Positions 8,723-17,927 are shown, counted from the stretch's first letter. The stretch: 64,000 nucleotides of DNA from Spirochaetales bacterium (GCA_017614375.1 JAGABZ010000016.1:59643-123642), one strand, 5' to 3'. A program made the numbers and translations. Notes: generated from the letters alone by a model not told the origin.

Positions 8723-8759
8723 GATACCGGGGTGCGGTGGATGAAACCGACACAGCGGG

Positions 8760-11171
8760 TCAGATGGTCAGCTCGGCACGGCAGACGGGTGCGGTGGCCA
8801 GGGGGATTTTGTTGCCTGCGACGGGGTTGCCGTCTACGACCAGGCCTCTGTGCGGACCTCGTTTGACAGTGATTTCGTAGCAGGTGCCACGGAACTGCCT
8901 GCGGGCGGAGTATCCGTCGATGCAATGCGGGAGGCAGGGGTCGATCATCAGGCCGTCATAGTCCGGCCGGATGCCGAGTATGCCCTGACTGACTGCAACA
9001 AAGGACCAGGCGGCGGTGCCTGTGAGCCAGGAGTTTTTGGCTTCGCCGTAGCGCTTTGAAGAGCGGCCGGCGATGGTCTGGCTGTAGCAGTAAGGCTCGG
9101 TCCGGTGGATTTCGCTCTTGTCTTCGATAAATGCCGGTGCGTTTCTGGTGTACAGGTTGAATGCGCTGTTGCCATCTCCGAGTTTGCAGTAGGCGAGAGT
9201 TACCCACGGGTTGTTGTGGCAGAAAACGGAGCCGTTTTCCTTGAATCCCGGGGGATAGGATGAGATTTCTCCCAGATAGTCGTGGTATTCGGAGTAACAC
9301 GGGGACAGGATTTCCATTCCGAAGTCGTTGCCAAGGAACTCTTCTGCAGATTTGAGCGCTTTTTGGCCGAAGTCCGGACCGCCGATACCGGCCATCACGC
9401 AGAAACCCTGCGGCTCAATGAAAATCCGGCCTTCGGAGTTCCGGCTGCTGCCGACCGGGCGTTCAAAGGCGTCGTAGGCACGTCTGAACCATTGTCCGTC
9501 CCAGCCGGATCCGATGGTCGCGGACTCGATTTCCTTTACGGAATTCCGTACGGCGAGGGCTTCTGAGGCAAGTCCCAGTCTGTCACAGAGTTCGGCGTAT
9601 TCGTTTCCGTATTTGACGAACATGCCGGCGATGAAGACGCTTTCGGCCTTTCCGTTGTCGAAGTTGGAGCAGGTCTGGAAACTTTCACCCGGAGTCAGGC
9701 TGAAGCAGTTGAGGTTGAGACAGTCGTTCCAGTCTGCCCGGCCGATCAGAGGCAGGCCGTGGGGACCGCGGTGCTTCACCGTGAAGGAGATGCTGCGCCT
9801 GAGGTGTTCCAACAGGGGGACTTCGGTTCCCGGCCGGTTGTTGAAGGGGGTAGGTTCGTCCAGGATGCCGAAATCACCGGTCTCGCGGATATAGGCGCAG
9901 GTACAGGCAATCAGCCAGAGCGGGTCGTCGTTGAAGCCGCTGCCGACGTCGGCGTTTCCGCGCTTGGTCAGAGGCTGGTACTGGTGATAGGTGCTGCCGT
10001 CCTCAAACTGAATCGAGGCAATGTCGATGATGCGCTCCCTGGCTCTTTCGGGAATCAGGTGCACAAACCCGAGAAGATCCTGACAGCTGTCGCGGAATCC
10101 CATGCCTCTTCCTGTCCCGCTTTCATAATAGGAAGCGCTGCGGGACATGTTGAAAGTCACCATGCACTGGTACTGGTTCCAGATATTCACCATCCGGTCG
10201 AGTTTTTCCTCGGAGCTGCGGACGGAAAAACGCGAGAGAAGGCTGCTCCAATAGGCCTTGAGTTCATCAAAGGCACGGTTGAACTGCTCCTCCGTACTGA
10301 AGGCCCTGAGGATGTCGTGGGCCTTTTCCTTGTTGATTACTCCGGGGGCCGTGAATTTGTGGTCCTGCGGATTCTCAACGTATCCGAGCCTGTACAAAAG
10401 GGTGCGGGATTCTCCGGGGGCGAGGTCGACTTCAACCCTGAGGGCAGCTATCGGAGCCCAGCCGGCGGCAACGGAGGAGAATGAAGTCCTGCTTTGGACT
10501 GCGGCGGGGTCGGACCAGCCGCGGAACTTCCCGAGGAAGGTGTCCCTGTCCGTATCGAAACCGCTGATTGGGGTGTTGACGGAGTAAAAAGCATAGTGGT
10601 CGCGCCGTTCGCGGTACTCTGTTTTATGGTAGACGGTGCTGCCTTCGACCTCGATTTCGCCGATATTCCAGTTCCGCTGGAAGTTCGTCGAGTCGTCCAC
10701 GGCGTTCCACAGGCACCATTCCGTAACGGCGTAAACAGTCAGATGCTTTTTGTCCGGAGTAGTATTCCTGAGGACGAGTTTCTGGATTTCGGCGTCGGTA
10801 TCCATGGGGACCATTACTGTCAGTTCGGCTTCAAGTCCGGCCTTTGTGCCCTTGAAAACGGAGTAGCCGAGACCGTGACGGCAACTGTAGTAGTCCAGAG
10901 GGGTCTTTGAAGGGAGGTATGCGGGGCTGAACACCGTATCTCCGTCGCAGATGTAGAAACAGCGTCCGCCGTCATCATGGGGGACGTTGTTGTAGCGGAA
11001 GCGGGTTATACGCCTCAGTTTCGCGTCCTTATAAAAAGAGTAGCCTCCGCAGGTGTTGCTTATCAGGGAGAAGAACCCGTTGTTTCCCAGGTAGTTGATC
11101 CAGGGAAGGGGAGTATCCGCCCTGGTAATCACATATTCCTTTGCTTCATCATCAAAATATCCGAACTTCAT
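8760..11171 (-). CDS. Cellobiose phosphorylase (GH94)
   Basis: 803 residues, close to the usual GH94 length of about 810-820. It phosphorolyses cellobiose to glucose 1-phosphate and glucose in the cytoplasm, saving one ATP. Visible landmarks are the N-terminal beta-sandwich start (GYFDDEAKEYVITRADTPLPWINYLG), ESGTGRGMGFRDSCQD (350-364), the GFNDDPLW motif (412-419) whose Asp pair contains the general acid, and GRADWNDCLNLNCF, which matches cellobiose rather than chitobiose phosphorylases. It is transcribed leftward from a promoter with a LacI-type operator, divergent from the regulator and ABC importer that would bring in the sugar. Cellodextrin phosphorylase is an alternative but is usually longer. 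The R1 repeat lies just past its stop. Confidence 0.93.
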   Translation of the reverse strand: MKFGYFDDEAKEYVITRADTPLPWINYLGNNGFFSLISNTCGGYSFYKDAKLRRITRFRYNNVPHDDGGRCFYICDGDTVFSPAYLPSKTPLDYYSCRHGLGYSVFKGTKAGLEAELTVMVPMDTDAEIQKLVLRNTTPDKKHLTVYAVTEWCLWNAVDDSTNFQRNWNIGEIEVEGSTVYHKTEYRERRDHYAFYSVNTPISGFDTDRDTFLGKFRGWSDPAAVQSRTSFSSVAAGWAPIAALRVEVDLAPGESRTLLYRLGYVENPQDHKFTAPGVINKEKAHDILRAFSTEEQFNRAFDELKAYWSSLLSRFSVRSSEEKLDRMVNIWNQYQCMVTFNMSRSASYYESGTGRGMGFRDSCQDLLGFVHLIPERARERIIDIASIQFEDGSTYHQYQPLTKRGNADVGSGFNDDPLWLIACTCAYIRETGDFGILDEPTPFNNRPGTEVPLLEHLRRSISFTVKHRGPHGLPLIGRADWNDCLNLNCFSLTPGESFQTCSNFDNGKAESVFIAGMFVKYGNEYAELCDRLGLASEALAVRNSVKEIESATIGSGWDGQWFRRAYDAFERPVGSSRNSEGRIFIEPQGFCVMAGIGGPDFGQKALKSAEEFLGNDFGMEILSPCYSEYHDYLGEISSYPPGFKENGSVFCHNNPWVTLAYCKLGDGNSAFNLYTRNAPAFIEDKSEIHRTEPYCYSQTIAGRSSKRYGEAKNSWLTGTAAWSFVAVSQGILGIRPDYDGLMIDPCLPHCIDGYSARRQFRGTCYEITVKRGPHRGLVVDGNPVAGNKIPLATAPVCRAELTI

Positions 11172-11188
11172 TTTGCTCTCAGCGTGGG

Positions 11189-11233
11189 TTAATCGATTAA
11201 GTGGATTATACGCCGGAGGCTTGGAAAACGCAA
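11189..11233 (-). promoter_or_regulatory. Promoter and LacI-type operator of the GH94 gene
   Basis: On the minus strand: TTGCGT (11233-11228), 17-base spacer, consensus TATAAT (11210-11205), then the 12-base palindrome TTAATCGATTAA (11189-11200) over the expected transcription start. The core AATCGATTAAG also occurs in the opposite promoter at 11346. Confidence 0.75.
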
Positions 11234-11303
11234 CAGGCAGATTTAAAACGGGGAAAATAATCAGTTTTTGGTAGTTTTCTGCGCAAAAAAATGATTTCGG
11301 GGG

Positions 11304-11355
11304 TTGACGGGCGAGAAAAAGGGGGTATTATGAAGAAGGTAACGAAATCGATTAA
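11304..11355 (+). promoter_or_regulatory. Promoter and LacI-type operator of the regulator gene
   Basis: TTGACG (11304-11309), 16-base spacer, TATTAT (11326-11331), then AAATCGATTAAG (11345-11356) just downstream of the expected start. The placement suits autorepression by the LacI protein encoded next. Confidence 0.75.
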
Positions 11356-11375
11356 GATTTCCTGAAAGGTGGATT

Positions 11376-12386
11376 ATGGTCACGATTACGGACATTTCAA
11401 GGGCTTGCGGGGTATCCAGGGCAACGGTCAGCAAGGCGCTGAACGGCGCGCCTGATATTGCTCCGGCGACCGTGGAGCGTATCCGTGAACAGGCCAGGGC
11501 GCTGGGTTATCTGCCGAACGCAACAGCCAGGGCTTTGAAGGTCGGCCGCAGTTACAACATCGGCGTCCTGTTTTCAGACCCGACCGGCGGCGGGATTTCC
11601 CACGAGTTTTTCTCAACCATTTTTGAGAACATAAAGACCGAAGCCGAGCGTCTGGGTTACGACATCACCTTTATCGGAAAGGATTTCGGGCCTCTGTCGC
11701 TGGACTTCTATGAGCATGCCAAGTACCGCAGCTGCGACGGAGTGGTCATCGCTTCGGCGGATTTCTCCGAACCTGCCGTCCGGAGACTGGTCGAGAGCGA
11801 GATTCCCACCGTAACCCTCGACTACACCTTTGAGGGCAGGACCTCAATCCTCTCGGACAATGTCAGCGGCATGGAGCAGCTGGTCCGCTTCGCATATGAG
11901 AACGGACACCGCAGGATCGCTTTCATCCACGGAGAACTGACCTCGGTCACCCAGAAGCGGCTTGTGAGTTTCAGGAGGACCTGCGCGTCCCTGGGAATCG
12001 CCGTTCCGCAGGAGTATATCCGGCAGGCCGTGTACCACAATCCCAAGTCGAGCGGTCTGGAGACCAGGGCGCTTCTGGCTCTGCCGGAGAGACCGACCTG
12101 CATCTTTTTTCCGGATGATTTGTCTTTTCTCGGCGGCATGAACGAGTTGGAACGGAACGGAGTGCGGATTCCTGATGACATCTCAGTGGCCGGTTATGAC
12201 GGAATACCGCTTTCCCAGATTCTGCGTCCGAGACTCACCACATACAGACAGGGTGCGCAGGAGATGGGAACTGAGGCCGCCAGGCTTCTTGTCGAACAGA
12301 TAGAGTATCCGGACATGTGGCTCCCGCAGCAGGTAACCGTTCGAGGTGAGCTTGTGAAGGGGGACACAATCCGCAGAATAGGCTGA
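11376..12386 (+). CDS. LacI-family transcriptional regulator of the cellobiose locus
   Basis: 336 residues: an N-terminal LacI helix-turn-helix (ITDISRACGVSRATVSKALNG, about 4-24), hinge-helix region (YLPNATARALK) and a periplasmic-binding-protein-like effector domain (from NIGVLFSD near residue 62). A GGTGG ribosome binding site precedes the ATG. Two matching palindromes, one in each divergent promoter, are the likely operators, so it would control itself, the ABC importer genes and the phosphorylase. The effector is inferred to be cellobiose or a derivative from context; the sequence does not show it. A 57-base gap separates it from the binding-protein gene, with a good ribosome binding site there but no clear promoter, so the five genes to the right may be one operon. 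Confidence 0.9.
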   Translation: MVTITDISRACGVSRATVSKALNGAPDIAPATVERIREQARALGYLPNATARALKVGRSYNIGVLFSDPTGGGISHEFFSTIFENIKTEAERLGYDITFIGKDFGPLSLDFYEHAKYRSCDGVVIASADFSEPAVRRLVESEIPTVTLDYTFEGRTSILSDNVSGMEQLVRFAYENGHRRIAFIHGELTSVTQKRLVSFRRTCASLGIAVPQEYIRQAVYHNPKSSGLETRALLALPERPTCIFFPDDLSFLGGMNELERNGVRIPDDISVAGYDGIPLSQILRPRLTTYRQGAQEMGTEAARLLVEQIEYPDMWLPQQVTVRGELVKGDTIRRIG

Positions 12387-12443
12387 TACGCGAGAACGTT
12401 CACAATAAGAAACAATACCCGGACAGGGTAAAAGGAGAAAAGA

Positions 12444-13748
12444 ATGAAAAAAGTATTTGTTGTTCTGATGGTCATCGCGATGGTTTTCCTCGCCGTGTCC
12501 TGCAGCAAGGGCAAGACCGAGACCGCAACAAAAGCTACCACGCAGGGGAAAGTTTTCAACATCTATGCATGGAATGAGGAGTTCAAGGGATTCTTCGAGA
12601 AGTACTACACCGTTCCCGAAGGCGTCACCGTAAACTGGATCATCAACCCCAGCGACAACGGAATCTATCAGTCCAAGCTCGACGAAGCTCTGCTCAACCA
12701 GGCCAACGCCGCTGCCGATGACAAGATTGACATGTTCCTCGCAGAGGCCGACTACATCGGCAAGTATGTTGATTCAGAGTACACCATGGACATCTCGAAG
12801 ATCGGTTTCACCAACGCTTCGACCCAGTACGAGTACACGATCAAGGCCGCTTCCGACTCCAACGGCGTCTGCAAGGGCGTTTCCTTCCAGTGCTGTCCCG
12901 CCGCCGTCATCTACAGAAAGAGCATTGCCAAGGATGTCCTCGGAACCGATAATCCGGCAGAGGTTCAGGCTCTGATCGACACCTGGGAGAAGTTCGACGC
13001 CGTTGCCGCTCAGGCCAAGGCCAAGGGCTACTACATGACCGCCTCCTTCGCCGAGACCTTCAGGACCTTCTCCAACAACTGCACCAAGCCGTGGGTTGAC
13101 GCCAACGACAAGCTCCAGTTCGACGACATGATCAACGCATGGATTGATCAGACCGAGAACTACATCAAGAACGGCTACACCCTCACCGCCGGTGTCTGGG
13201 ATCAGGAAAAGACCAACCAGATGTTCAAGGACGGAAAGACCATGTGCTTCTTCGGACCGGCATGGTACTACAACTTCTGCATGACCAACGCTATGGATCC
13301 CGTACAGGGCTGCGTCGGTGACTGGTGCATCGTCAAGGGACCGCAGGCTTACTTCTGGGGCGGTACCTGGCTGCTCGCCGCTACCGGTTCGGACAACACC
13401 GAGATGCTCAAGGACATCTTCGAAACCTTCACCAAGAACGAGGACGTCTGCTCCAAGCTGGTCTCCAACGAGAACCAGTTCCCGAACAACACCAAGGTTG
13501 TTGAGAAGTTCGCCAACGATCCGACCTACGGCAACACCGCAATCCTCGACGGCCAGAACGACATCGCCGTCTTCGCCGGCCTGGCCAAGGACATCAAGTG
13601 GGAGAACCACACCAACTATGACCAGCTGCTGAACGAGGGTCTGCAGAACAAGCTGCAGGAGTACTTCAAGGGTACCGTCGACAAAGAGACTGCCATGAAG
13701 AACTTCTACCAGTACATCAAGGAGACTTATCCCAGCATCAAGCTGTGA
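12444..13748 (+). CDS. Sugar ABC transporter substrate-binding lipoprotein
   Basis: 434 residues. The signal peptide ends in a lipobox (FLAVSC, Cys20), so the protein is anchored in a membrane and faces the periplasm. The body is a family 1 extracellular solute-binding fold: 'VFNIYAWNEEFKGFF' near the start, then a long alpha/beta sequence rich in aromatic residues suited to sugar stacking. AAGGAG precedes the ATG. It sits between the LacI regulator and two MalF/MalG-type permeases; by context the ligand is probably cellobiose or short cello-oligosaccharides. No ATPase gene is in this cluster, so a shared MsmK/MalK-type ATPase elsewhere is expected. Codon bias is strong, in keeping with high expression. 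Confidence 0.9.
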   Translation: MKKVFVVLMVIAMVFLAVSCSKGKTETATKATTQGKVFNIYAWNEEFKGFFEKYYTVPEGVTVNWIINPSDNGIYQSKLDEALLNQANAAADDKIDMFLAEADYIGKYVDSEYTMDISKIGFTNASTQYEYTIKAASDSNGVCKGVSFQCCPAAVIYRKSIAKDVLGTDNPAEVQALIDTWEKFDAVAAQAKAKGYYMTASFAETFRTFSNNCTKPWVDANDKLQFDDMINAWIDQTENYIKNGYTLTAGVWDQEKTNQMFKDGKTMCFFGPAWYYNFCMTNAMDPVQGCVGDWCIVKGPQAYFWGGTWLLAATGSDNTEMLKDIFETFTKNEDVCSKLVSNENQFPNNTKVVEKFANDPTYGNTAILDGQNDIAVFAGLAKDIKWENHTNYDQLLNEGLQNKLQEYFKGTVDKETAMKNFYQYIKETYPSIKL

Positions 13749-13766
13749 CGGATCTGTCGAGTGACT

Positions 13767-13803
13767 ACCGGGGCTGCGGCGGGGAAACCTCTGCAGTCCC
13801 GGT
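13767..13803 (+). other. Intercistronic stem-loop between binding protein and permease genes
   Basis: 11-bp stem ACCGGGGCTGC / GCAGTCCCGGT with one G-T wobble and a 15-base loop, with no T run after it. Such stems commonly protect the upstream mRNA and lower downstream expression, which would set binding protein above permease level. Confidence 0.6.
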
Positions 13804-13837
13804 TTCACATACGGCGGCAAGGGAGGGGGGAATCCAC

Positions 13838-14809
13838 ATGGATCATCCGAGGCGCAAGTTAACCAGAAAGAAAAGCATAAGCTATGCGAAATGGGGTTAC
13901 ATCTTTATAGCTCCGTTTTTCATCACATATCTGTTTTTCACTCTCATTCCGCAGTTCCTGACTGTGTACAACAGCTTTTTCGAGAGCTACCGTGTGGGAT
14001 TGAAGCAGATCGGGCCTACGTTTGTCGGCTTCAGAAACTACGCCGATTTGTTCTCACCCGATTCAAGCGGAACGGTTCTGATTCTGAAATACGCCTGGAA
14101 CACCCTGGTAATCTGGTTCATCGGAGCTCTGCCCCAGTTCGTGGTCGCGCTTCTGCTTGCCGTCCTTTTCACAAGCACCCGGCTGAATATCCGGGGACAG
14201 GGCTTTTTCAAGACGGTCATCTATATGCCGAACCTGATCATGGCGGCGGCGTTCTCGATGCTGTTCTTCACCCTTTTTTCCAGGGTGGGACCGATTCAGG
14301 CGCTGCTGGAGCAGTGGGGTGTGGTTGACCAGTCATTTGACTTTTTCTCATACAAAGTCACCGTCAGGGGAATGATTGCCCTGATGAATTTCCTGATGTG
14401 GTTCGGAAACACGACCATCGTACTGATGGCCGGAATCATGGGAATCGACCAGACCCTGTTCGAGGCCGCCAAGATTGACGGGGCGAACTCGGTTCAGGTG
14501 TTCTTCCGCGTCACGATGCCCCTGCTCATGCCGATTTTCGTCTACTGCCTGATTACGGCAATGATCGGAGGGGTGCAGATGTTCGATGTTCCGCAGATTC
14601 TGACCAAGGGGTCCGGCCAGCCCAATGAGACGGCCAGGACACTGGTCATGTATCTGAACGGGTACCTTACGAACAAGAACTACGGTATGGCCGGTGCCAT
14701 ATCGGTGATTATCTTCATCATCACCGGAGTCCTGGGCGGATTCGTGTACAAGATGCTCTCCGCGCAGTACAAGACCGACAAGACTCCGCACAGGAGGGCC
14801 CGGGGATGA
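13838..14809 (+). CDS. Sugar ABC transporter permease, MalF type
   Basis: 323 residues from the ATG at 13838, preceded by a GGGAGGGGGG ribosome binding site; an in-frame GTG at 13745 would add a non-hydrophobic leader and is unlikely. Six membrane helices are apparent, starting with WGYIFIAPFFITYLFF. The EAA loop that docks on the ATPase reads 'LFEAAKIDGANSVQVFFRVTMP'. It lies after the binding-protein gene and overlaps the next permease by four bases (ATGA). It forms the heterodimeric channel with that permease; substrate specificity is inferred from context only. Confidence 0.92.
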   Translation: MDHPRRKLTRKKSISYAKWGYIFIAPFFITYLFFTLIPQFLTVYNSFFESYRVGLKQIGPTFVGFRNYADLFSPDSSGTVLILKYAWNTLVIWFIGALPQFVVALLLAVLFTSTRLNIRGQGFFKTVIYMPNLIMAAAFSMLFFTLFSRVGPIQALLEQWGVVDQSFDFFSYKVTVRGMIALMNFLMWFGNTTIVLMAGIMGIDQTLFEAAKIDGANSVQVFFRVTMPLLMPIFVYCLITAMIGGVQMFDVPQILTKGSGQPNETARTLVMYLNGYLTNKNYGMAGAISVIIFIITGVLGGFVYKMLSAQYKTDKTPHRRARG

Positions 14810-15681
14810 CTAAAGCCAAATCCAACATTGAAAACACTATGGGCAGAATCCAACTGATCATAATCCGCGTAATCGTCTACACCTTTATGATTCTCCTGGC
14901 GGTCCTCTGTCTGTTTTTCTTCTATCTGATGGTCATCAACTCGACCCGTTCCAACGCCCAGCTGGCAACCGGTTTTACCCTCCTGCCGAAGGGCAACTTC
15001 CTGGTTAACCTGAAAAACGCGTGGAACGATGCCTCGATCAATATCCCGAGAGGTATGCTCAACAGCCTGATCATCGCTGTTTCGAGCGCGTTGCTTACCA
15101 CCTATTTCTCCGCCCTGACGGCGTACGGGGTGCACGTTTATGATTTCCGCGGAAAGAAGTTCGTGTTCTCCTTCATCATGGCGATTATGATGATTCCTTC
15201 GCAGGTTTCCGCCCTGGGGTTCGTGCAGATGATGAACAAGCTCCATCTGAACAACAGCTTCATACCCCTGATCGTGCCGAGCATCGCTGCTCCGGTCGTG
15301 TTTTTCTACATGAAGCAATACATGGAGAGCGTTCTCCCGCTGGAGGTCATCGATGCGGCCAGAGTTGACGGCTCGAATGAGTTCAGGACTTTCAACACCA
15401 TCGTTCTGCCGATGCTCAAACCGGCAATCGCGGTGCAGATGATTTTCTCATTCGTATCCTCGTGGAACAACTTCTTCGTTCCCGCCCTTCTTCTGGACAA
15501 GGCGGAGAAGAAAACCGTCCCGATCATGATCTCCCAACTGAGGAGCGCCGACTACTCCAAGTTCGACATGGGGAAGGTCTACATGTTCATTCTGCTGGCA
15601 ATCCTGCCGGTAATTGTTGTTTACGTGTTCCTCTCAAAGTCAATCATCAAGGGAGTCACTGCCGGAAGCGTCAAGGGTTGA
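14806..15681 (+). CDS. Sugar ABC transporter permease, MalG type
   Basis: 291 residues, start overlapping the previous stop (ATGA). Hydrophobic helices begin at about residue 17 (IIRVIVYTFMILLAVLCLFF) and the EAA motif is 'VIDAARVDGSNEFRTFNTIVLP'. It is the second half of the importer channel. The last gene of the operon; repeat R1, with two hairpin-plus-T-run units, starts 37 bases after its stop and probably provides termination. Confidence 0.92.
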   Translation: MTKAKSNIENTMGRIQLIIIRVIVYTFMILLAVLCLFFFYLMVINSTRSNAQLATGFTLLPKGNFLVNLKNAWNDASINIPRGMLNSLIIAVSSALLTTYFSALTAYGVHVYDFRGKKFVFSFIMAIMMIPSQVSALGFVQMMNKLHLNNSFIPLIVPSIAAPVVFFYMKQYMESVLPLEVIDAARVDGSNEFRTFNTIVLPMLKPAIAVQMIFSFVSSWNNFFVPALLLDKAEKKTVPIMISQLRSADYSKFDMGKVYMFILLAILPVIVVYVFLSKSIIKGVTAGSVKG

Positions 15682-15717
15682 GCTAAATCCCCGGAGTCGC
15701 GACCGGCGGCCTGGTTT

Positions 15718-15905
15718 TTGGTGGTTTTTCCCGGATTTTCGGAAAAACCACCGATTGACTGGTCACTTTTTTTCAAATTTGGGAATTTGATGCTATTCAG
15801 ATAGCATCTTTTTTGAGAAATCACAAATTTGATGTTATTCAAGTAGCATCATTTTTACAAAAACGGGAAAAAGATGCTATCGGAGGTGGGTCAGGCCTTG
15901 GCCGG
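15718..15905 (+). repeat. Dispersed ~187-bp repeat R1, right copy
   Basis: Direct-orientation copy of 8538-8722. It keeps the GATGCTAT/ATAGCATC hairpin followed by six Ts, the second unit with one changed base (GATGTTA), and the end GGTGGGTCAGGCCTTGGCCGG. The left third differs most and carries its own stem (GGTGGTTTTTCC against GGAAAAACCACC). Placed directly after the importer operon it can act as a tandem terminator. Confidence 0.9.
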
Positions 15906-15942
15906 AAAACAAAGGGTTTTACTATATCGCCGGGCTTTCTTC

Positions 15943-15951
15943 TGTTATAAT
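15943..15951 (+). promoter_or_regulatory. Extended -10 promoter of the STAS/phosphatase operon
   Basis: TGTTATAAT, i.e. TGn followed by consensus TATAAT, 32 bases before the first ATG. No good -35 box at the usual distance, as is common with extended -10 promoters. Confidence 0.55.
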
Positions 15952-15983
15952 CAACCCAATTCAGAAAACCGAAGGGGAACCAA

Positions 15984-16283
15984 ATGCTGAACATCGTCAG
16001 GAAAATGGAAGGGGACAAGGCCGGATTCGCCTTGGAAGGCCGGCTGGACTCGGTCACGTCACCGGAGCTGGAGGCGGAACTCCGAGCCTCCCTGGACGGG
16101 GTCAGAGATTTGACGCTGGATTGTGAGAAGCTTGAGTATATTTCATCGGCGGGCCTCCGCGTGCTGCTGTCTGCCCAGAAAGTAATGAACGTGCAGGGAA
16201 AAATGACTGTCAGGCATGTAAGCCAGGCCATCATGGAGATATTTGAGGTAACCGGCTTTTCCAATATCCTGACAATTGAGTGA
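15984..16283 (+). CDS. STAS domain anti-sigma factor antagonist
   Basis: 99 residues forming one STAS domain of the SpoIIAA/RsbV type. The phosphorylation loop reads EYISSAGLRVLL, where Ser55 aligns with the regulated serine of SpoIIAA. AAGGGG precedes the ATG. In partner-switching systems such a protein is phosphorylated by an RsbW-type kinase and dephosphorylated by a PP2C phosphatase; both partners are encoded by the next two genes. Its stop overlaps or nearly abuts the next start, indicating an operon. The output, a sigma factor or some other target, is not visible here. Confidence 0.9.
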   Translation: MLNIVRKMEGDKAGFALEGRLDSVTSPELEAELRASLDGVRDLTLDCEKLEYISSAGLRVLLSAQKVMNVQGKMTVRHVSQAIMEIFEVTGFSNILTIE

Positions 16284-16297
16284 TTCGGGGTCTCCCT

Positions 16298-17926
16298 GTG
16301 AATAGAATACTTAACAAACTGAAATCAAGCCTGTCCTTCAATACCATAGGATCCACCGTATTTCTCCTTCTGATTTTCGGCGCGGTCATCAGCGCTGTGA
16401 GTCTGATTAACTTCACCAACGTGTACAAGGAAGCGTACGCGGTTTCCTCGTTTCATATGGCGGATACCGCGACGACCCTGGTAAACGGCGACCACATAGA
16501 CGAATACCTGGCGGGAGGGGAGGTTGACGAGTACCAGCTTTCCCAAAGGCGGCTTGACCTCTACTGCGAGAAGATCTGCGTCTCGCTGCTCTACGTGATC
16601 AAGGTGGACCGCAGCGATTACGGTAGCTTCGTCTCCGTATTCAACTCGGTGAACAACACCGTCGACAGCACTTCCTATACCCGTTGGGAACTCGGATTTG
16701 AACGGAGCACGACAAACGAGGAATACGCGCAGAAGTACGAGGCGCTCTACAACCGGGAATCACAGTACGAAACAATCTACAGAAAAAAGGTCTCAAGCGG
16801 TGTTCATCCACACATTACCATCATGGTGCCGGTGAAGAACTCGGACGGTGATGTAGTGGCCATCCTCTGCATGCAGAGACCGATGAGTGAAATCAACGCG
16901 GCAAGGAAGAACTACCTTGCAAGCATCATCGTATTTGTCGTTCTGGTGGCCGTGCTGACATCGGTTTCCTCATTCTTCTACATGAGAAGCCGGTTTCTTA
17001 AGCCGATCCGGAAGGTCTCTTCAGAGGCGACCCGGTTTGCCAGGGAGAATACCAAAGGAAAGAATCTGGGGAAGATAAGCAGGTTCAAGGAACTGTCGGA
17101 TTTGGCGGATTCCATAGACACCATGGAGACCGACATGGTGAACTACATGGAGAATCTCACCGCTGTCACAGCCGAAAAGCAGCGGATTAATACAGAACTT
17201 TCGCTTGCCAACAGAATTCAGGCGGCGATGATGCCGCATGTCTTCCCCCCGTTCCCGGACAGGGCCGAGTTCGAAATCTACGCCAGCATGGATCCCGCCA
17301 AGGAAGTCGGCGGAGATTTCTACGACTTCTTTCTGATTGACGACGACCACCTGGGCATGGTCATAGCCGATGTTTCCGGAAAGGGAGTGCCGGCGGCGCT
17401 TTTCATGATGGCCTCCAAAATTATTCTTCAGAGTTGTGCCATGCTGGGAGGTTCTCCTGCCGAGATTCTCACAAAAACGAATGAGGCAATCTGCTCCAAT
17501 AACCAGGAAGAGATGTTCGTCACCGTATGGCTCGGCATTCTGGAGATTTCAACAGGAAAACTGACAGCCGCCAACGCGGGCCACGAGTATCCGGTTGTCA
17601 GGAAAGCCGGCGGCTGTTTTGAGCTCTTCAAAGACCGGCACGGATTTGTAATCGGTGGGATGCCCGGTTCGAAGTACAGGGAATACGAGATTCAGATGGA
17701 ACCCGGTGCCAAACTGTTCCTGTACACGGACGGTGTCCCCGAAGCGACGGACGCGGACAAACACCTGTTCGGCACGGAGCGCATGATCGATGCCCTGAAC
17801 GAGGATCCCGAAGCGGAACCGGAGCAGGTTCTCCGAAATGTCAGGAAAGCCGTCGACTCATTTGTGAAGGATGCGGAGCAGTTCGACGACCTGACGATGC
17901 TCTGTCTGGAATACAAGGGGAAATGA
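16298..17926 (+). CDS. Membrane-bound PP2C phosphatase, RsbU/SpoIIE type, with HAMP
   Basis: 542 residues from GTG at 16298; GTG at 16280, overlapping the upstream stop, is an equally possible start. One membrane helix near residues 18-40 (STVFLLLIFGAVISAVSLI), an extracytoplasmic sensor region of about 160 residues, a second helix (ASIIVFVVLVAVLTSVSSFFY), a HAMP linker (FLKPIRKVSSEATRFA), a short coiled coil, then the SpoIIE domain. Metal-binding acidic residues are visible in VGGDFYDFF, IADVSGKGVPAALF, YTDGVPEATD and DDLTML. It should sense an external or envelope signal and dephosphorylate STAS antagonists, here probably the proteins encoded on either side. The ligand is unknown. Confidence 0.92.
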   Translation: MNRILNKLKSSLSFNTIGSTVFLLLIFGAVISAVSLINFTNVYKEAYAVSSFHMADTATTLVNGDHIDEYLAGGEVDEYQLSQRRLDLYCEKICVSLLYVIKVDRSDYGSFVSVFNSVNNTVDSTSYTRWELGFERSTTNEEYAQKYEALYNRESQYETIYRKKVSSGVHPHITIMVPVKNSDGDVVAILCMQRPMSEINAARKNYLASIIVFVVLVAVLTSVSSFFYMRSRFLKPIRKVSSEATRFARENTKGKNLGKISRFKELSDLADSIDTMETDMVNYMENLTAVTAEKQRINTELSLANRIQAAMMPHVFPPFPDRAEFEIYASMDPAKEVGGDFYDFFLIDDDHLGMVIADVSGKGVPAALFMMASKIILQSCAMLGGSPAEILTKTNEAICSNNQEEMFVTVWLGILEISTGKLTAANAGHEYPVVRKAGGCFELFKDRHGFVIGGMPGSKYREYEIQMEPGAKLFLYTDGVPEATDADKHLFGTERMIDALNEDPEAEPEQVLRNVRKAVDSFVKDAEQFDDLTMLCLEYKGK

Positions 17927-17927
17927 A

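Noticed and set aside
12387..12443. A third LacI operator before the binding-protein gene
   Set aside because: The palindrome GAACGTTC there does not share the AATCGATTAAG core, and no -35/-10 pair fits it.
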